Below, piece after piece: positions 5,110 through 8,469 of a stretch of DNA of 8,469 nucleotides; within the stretch, counting starts at the first letter, position 1; each line of letters starts with the position of its first letter. Location: NCBI GenBank assembly GCA_018370615.1, contig JAGZAC010000060.1, positions 1-8,469 on the forward strand. The letters are read 5' to 3'. This DNA is from Clostridiales bacterium. Its GTDB lineage: Bacteria > Bacillota > Clostridia > Oscillospirales > CAG-272. The position numbers and the translations under genes are program-made. The notes under the pieces are model-generated. The model made no database searches. It worked only from the letters and a program-made list of their open reading frames with translations, and was not told the DNA's origin.

Positions 5110-6525
5110 GTGAAGTCCCCGAAAGAGGTATATGTCTGTTCCCAGTGTGATTTCCAAAGTCCCAAATGGTACGGGCAGTGCCCCTCCTGCAAAGCGTGGA
5201 ATACGTTTCAAAAGGAAACATATCAGCCCACGACGGCGTCTGGTTCCGCAAAGTCTGGCCATCGTTCTGCAGCGAAAGAAAAAGCAGTTCCGTTTTCCGA
5301 AATGGAGTCGGTGGACTGCCGTCGTATGCGCACCGGCATCGGAGAGCTGGATCGGGTGCTGGGCGGCGGACTGGTGCTTGGCAGCGCGGTGCTGCTGGCC
5401 GGGGAACCGGGAATTGGAAAATCCACCTTGCTGATGCAGCTTTGCGGCCGTGCCGGACAGGAGTATAAGATTTTATATATTTCTGGAGAGGAATCCAAAG
5501 GACAGCTAAAGCTGCGGGCAAAGCGCCTAGGGGTGGACAGCGCCGATGTTCTGGTGCTTACGGAAACGGACGTGGACGCGGCCGTTGCGGAATATGACCG
5601 AATTTCACCGGATGTGGTAATTGTGGATTCCATTCAGACCATGGTGAGCGATGAATCCACTTCTTCTGCGGGAAGCACTGCCCAGGTGCGGGAGTGCGCC
5701 TCTCGGTTTATCCGATGTGCCAAAGCGGACGGAGCGGCGGTGATCATGGTAGGCCATGTCAACAAGGAAGGCGGGATTGCCGGACCCAAGGTGCTGGAGC
5801 ACATGGTGGATGCGGTGCTTTCCTTTGAGGGAGAGCGAAATCAAAGCTACCGAATTGTCCGTGCGGTGAAGAATCGGTATGGGTCCACCAATGAAATCGG
5901 CGTGTTTGAAATGACGGATACCGGGCTTTCAGAAGTAGACAACCCATCGGAAATGCTCCTTACTGGGCGGCCTGTGGGTGTATCCGGCAGCTGCGCTGTA
6001 TGTACTATGGAGGGTACGCGCCCGATTATTGTGGAAATCCAGGCCCTTGTGACGCCTACGGTGTATCCGGCGCCCAAACGGGTGGCGGACGGGATTGATT
6101 ACAATCGGATGTGTCTTTTGCTGGCAGTTTTAGAAAAGCGGCTGGGACTGCGGTTTTCTTCCAGTGACGTCTACTTGAACGTAGTGGGCGGGCTGCGCAT
6201 CGATGAGCCGGCGGCAGATGCGGCCATTGCGCTGGCACTCTGCTCCAGCATCAAGGATATTCCGGTGTCCCATGATATGATTGTTGTGGGAGAGGTGGGG
6301 CTGTCCGGAGAAGTGCGGGCGGTATCCTTTGCCGGGGAACGGGCAAAGGAGGCAGTGCGTATCGGATTTACCCAGGCGGCCCTGCCAAAGCGCGGGCTGT
6401 CCCGGCGCCCGGTAAATGTGGAGGGATGCAGTGTATATCCTCTTGCGGGGGTTTATGACTTTCTTGTTCTGCTCTCTAAATCAGCAAGAGAAAATAAAGG
6501 TAAAGAAAAAGAAAAGGATTTATAA
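5110..6525 (+). CDS. radA: DNA repair protein RadA (Sms), branch-migration ATPase
   Basis: RadA is a RecA-related, ring-forming ATPase that helps process recombination intermediates and migrates branches. The 471 residues show the full family layout: a zinc finger (Cys10, Cys13, Cys24, Cys27; YVCSQC and QCPSCKAW), the RecA-like core with Walker A GEPGIGKST (98-106) and Walker B VVIVDS (169-174), the RadA signature KNRYG (254-258; usually KNRFG), and a C-terminal Lon-protease-like domain (about 290-455) that serves as a scaffold and lacks protease function. It ends in a lysine-rich tail (KGKEKEKDL). The length is normal (about 450-470). It starts with GTG, set by the ribosome site at 5097-5102. 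It has its own promoter, and lysK follows after 23 bases, so the two are probably one transcript. In B. subtilis radA instead neighbours disA; the arrangement here differs. Confidence 0.96.
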   Translation: MKSPKEVYVCSQCDFQSPKWYGQCPSCKAWNTFQKETYQPTTASGSAKSGHRSAAKEKAVPFSEMESVDCRRMRTGIGELDRVLGGGLVLGSAVLLAGEPGIGKSTLLMQLCGRAGQEYKILYISGEESKGQLKLRAKRLGVDSADVLVLTETDVDAAVAEYDRISPDVVIVDSIQTMVSDESTSSAGSTAQVRECASRFIRCAKADGAAVIMVGHVNKEGGIAGPKVLEHMVDAVLSFEGERNQSYRIVRAVKNRYGSTNEIGVFEMTDTGLSEVDNPSEMLLTGRPVGVSGSCAVCTMEGTRPIIVEIQALVTPTVYPAPKRVADGIDYNRMCLLLAVLEKRLGLRFSSSDVYLNVVGGLRIDEPAADAAIALALCSSIKDIPVSHDMIVVGEVGLSGEVRAVSFAGERAKEAVRIGFTQAALPKRGLSRRPVNVEGCSVYPLAGVYDFLVLLSKSARENKGKEKEKDL

Positions 6526-6548
6526 TACGATAGATTGAGGTAAAATAC

Positions 6549-8469
6549 ATGCATTGGTCAGAAAAAATTGCACAGGAAATTGTAAAGCGAAATCCGGACA
6601 AGCCGGAGTATGTCTGCGCTGCGGGCATTAGTCCCTCCGGCTCTATTCATATCGGGAATTTTCGGGACGTGGCTACCAGTTATTTTGTGGTGCGCGCTCT
6701 GCGTAAAATGGGAAAGCGGGCCCGGCTTCTTTTTTCATGGGACGAGTTTGACCGGCTGCGTAAGATTCCGGTAAACGTGGCCCAGGCGGACGGGGATATG
6801 GAAAAATATATTGGATATCCTTATGTGGATGTACCTAACCCCTTTGACGATGGAGCAGAGTGCCCTACCTTTGCGGCGCATTTTGAAAAAGAGTTTATGG
6901 ACAGCATCGGCAAATTCGGGATTGACATGGACTGTCGGTACCAAGCAGATATGTATCGCAGCGGCAAGTATGTGGAGTATGTTCTCCACGCGCTTCAGCA
7001 TCGGGGAGAAATTTTTGATATTATCGACAGTCACCGCACCCAAGATGCCGCTCCTGGAGAGCGGGATGCGTATTATCCAGTGAGCATTTACTGCCCCCAG
7101 TGTCACAGGGATATGACAAAGATTCAAAGCCTGTCCGATGACTGTACGACGGCAGAATATACCTGTGCCTGCGGCTATACTGGAACCTTTGATTTTACAA
7201 AGGATTTTAACTGCAAGCTTGCGTGGAAGGTCGACTGGCCCATGCGCTGGATGTATGAGGGCGTAGACTTTGAGCCGGGGGGAAAGGACCACGCCAGCAT
7301 CAACGGAAGCTATGATACCAGCAAGCATATTTCCAAGGAAATATTTGGTTACGAAGCCCCCATTTTCCAGGGATATGAATTTATCGGTATCAAGGGAACA
7401 ACTGGGAAAATGTCTGGCTCCTCCGGGTTGAACCTCACGCCGGAGACACTGCTTCGCCTGTATCAGCCGGAGGTGATCTTGTGGCTGTACTCCAAGACGG
7501 ATCCTATGAAGGCGTTTGACTTCTGCTTTGACGATGGGATTTTGCGGCAGTACTTTGAATTTGACAAAATGCTCACCGCCTGTGCAGACGGTACGGCGGA
7601 CGAGCGTACAAAAGAGATCATGTACAACACTGTGGTGGAGGGGCATGAGGTGATTCCGGTGCCTATGGGGCATTTGGTGCAGCTGGGCTCTATTGTGAAT
7701 TTCAATGTTCCCATGCTGGAGACGATTTTCCAAAAAATCGGCACGCCTTACCGTTACGACCAGTTCAAAGACCGGCTGGACAAGGCCCGGTACTGGCTGG
7801 AGCAGTGTGCGCCGGATCAGATGAACCGTTTGCGCAAAACCCGCAATTTTGCGGTATATAACGAACTGGGGGAAGAGGAAAAGCGGGAAATCTCCCTCTT
7901 GCACGAATATCTGGCTGCCGGTGGGTTTTCTCTGGAGGAACTCAACAGCCAGTTGTATGCGATTCCCAAGCAAGTATATGGCGAAGACTTGCCGGAGAAG
8001 GAGCTGAAGGGCCTGCAGCGCACCTTTTTCTCCAATGTGTACAAGCTGCTTTTGGATAAAGAAAAGGGACCGCGGCTGTATCTATTCCTGTACGCCATTG
8101 AAGCGGATAGTTATTTGAAGCTGTTGGATTTTTCCTATGATCAAACGGACGAGGAAATCGCCTTGGAGAAACAAATGCTGGAGGAAGCGGCTGCAAAGAC
8201 GGAAAAGCCGGCGCCGAAAAAGCGGGAGTATGGGGACCCGGATCCTGTGGAGCCGGTAAAAGAAGAAATCACGATGGACGATTTTGCCCGTATGGATTTG
8301 CGGGTCTGCAAAATTGTAAAGGCAGCAGAAATCCGCAAGTCGGCCAACTGTCTGAAGATTACATTGGATGACGGGATGGGGGAGCGGGTGATTGTTTCCA
8401 GTATCAAGCACGATTACACCATAGATGAGCTGGTTGGCAGAAAGATCATTGTGCTTGCCAATCTGAAGC
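6549..8469 (+). CDS. lysK: Class I lysyl-tRNA synthetase with C-terminal tRNA-binding domain, 3' end outside window
   Basis: The first 640 residues are visible and the frame is open to the right edge. This is the class I (archaeal-type) LysRS, which charges tRNA-Lys and is unrelated to the common class II LysS. The nucleotide-binding motifs are present: HIGN (34-37, in the HIGH position) within SGSIHIGNF, and KMSGS (287-291, in the KMSKS position). Cysteines 182/185 and 206/208 may bind zinc. The helical anticodon-binding region runs to about 535. A charged linker rich in Glu, Lys and Pro (about 538-572) leads to an OB-fold like those of EMAPII, Arc1p and the MetRS C-terminus, starting near TMDDFARMDLRV (575-586) and reaching the window edge. 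GAGGT (6537-6541), seven bases upstream, supports the start. It is likely co-transcribed with radA. The class I assignment is firm; whether a class II enzyme also exists in the genome cannot be seen here. Confidence 0.95.
   Translation, partial: MHWSEKIAQEIVKRNPDKPEYVCAAGISPSGSIHIGNFRDVATSYFVVRALRKMGKRARLLFSWDEFDRLRKIPVNVAQADGDMEKYIGYPYVDVPNPFDDGAECPTFAAHFEKEFMDSIGKFGIDMDCRYQADMYRSGKYVEYVLHALQHRGEIFDIIDSHRTQDAAPGERDAYYPVSIYCPQCHRDMTKIQSLSDDCTTAEYTCACGYTGTFDFTKDFNCKLAWKVDWPMRWMYEGVDFEPGGKDHASINGSYDTSKHISKEIFGYEAPIFQGYEFIGIKGTTGKMSGSSGLNLTPETLLRLYQPEVILWLYSKTDPMKAFDFCFDDGILRQYFEFDKMLTACADGTADERTKEIMYNTVVEGHEVIPVPMGHLVQLGSIVNFNVPMLETIFQKIGTPYRYDQFKDRLDKARYWLEQCAPDQMNRLRKTRNFAVYNELGEEEKREISLLHEYLAAGGFSLEELNSQLYAIPKQVYGEDLPEKELKGLQRTFFSNVYKLLLDKEKGPRLYLFLYAIEADSYLKLLDFSYDQTDEEIALEKQMLEEAAAKTEKPAPKKREYGDPDPVEPVKEEITMDDFARMDLRVCKIVKAAEIRKSANCLKITLDDGMGERVIVSSIKHDYTIDELVGRKIIVLANLK

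Noticed and set aside
4292..5521. 409-codon minus-strand frame across cwlD and radA
   Set aside because: It overlaps two firmly identified genes and the radA promoter, and its translation resembles no protein family.
6735..7973. 412-codon open frame opposite lysK
   Set aside because: It lies wholly within the recognised LysRS coding region, has no recognisable motif, and no promoter or ribosome site was noticed.

Overview
The window reads as ordinary chromosome of a spore-forming, low-to-mid GC Firmicute, most likely a gut clostridium of the Oscillospiraceae/Ruminococcaceae type. The reasons are strong GGAGG-type ribosome sites, sigma-A-like promoters, a CwlD-type cortex amidase, a class I lysyl-tRNA synthetase, and C/G-rich hairpin repeats of a kind I associate, from memory only, with intergenic regions of that group. 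No species can be named from the sequence alone.

Left part (1-3038), all on the minus strand. A tyrosine recombinase gene (1944-3038) is followed by a near-consensus promoter (1902-1930). This promoter drives a class III PLP-dependent aminotransferase (466-1836) and then a Gfo/Idh/MocA oxidoreductase that runs off the left edge (1-390). A perfect 15-bp inverted repeat (426-458) sits between the last two genes. They look like a two-gene metabolic unit of unknown substrate.

Middle part (3039-4267). A divergent intergenic region separates the recombinase from a plus-strand gene for an unrecognised five-helix membrane protein (3217-3813), which ends at a stem-loop terminator. The following 454 gene-free bases hold the most unusual structure of the window: two and a half tandem copies of a composite hairpin repeat (3876-4200). 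Each full copy is a near-palindrome made of nested stem-loops, and its outer stems differ in sequence between copies while keeping their base pairing.

Right part (4268-8469), all on the plus strand. It holds cwlD (cell-wall amidase for spore cortex), radA (recombination and repair ATPase, own promoter, GTG start), and, 23 bases further, lysK. The lysK gene encodes a class I lysyl-tRNA synthetase carrying a C-terminal tRNA-binding OB-fold domain and is cut by the right edge. radA and lysK are probably co-transcribed, and their products act in DNA repair and translation respectively.

No rRNA, tRNA, CRISPR array, transposase or phage structural gene was seen. The long reading frames opposite the aminotransferase, cwlD/radA and lysK genes are shadows and are not annotated.
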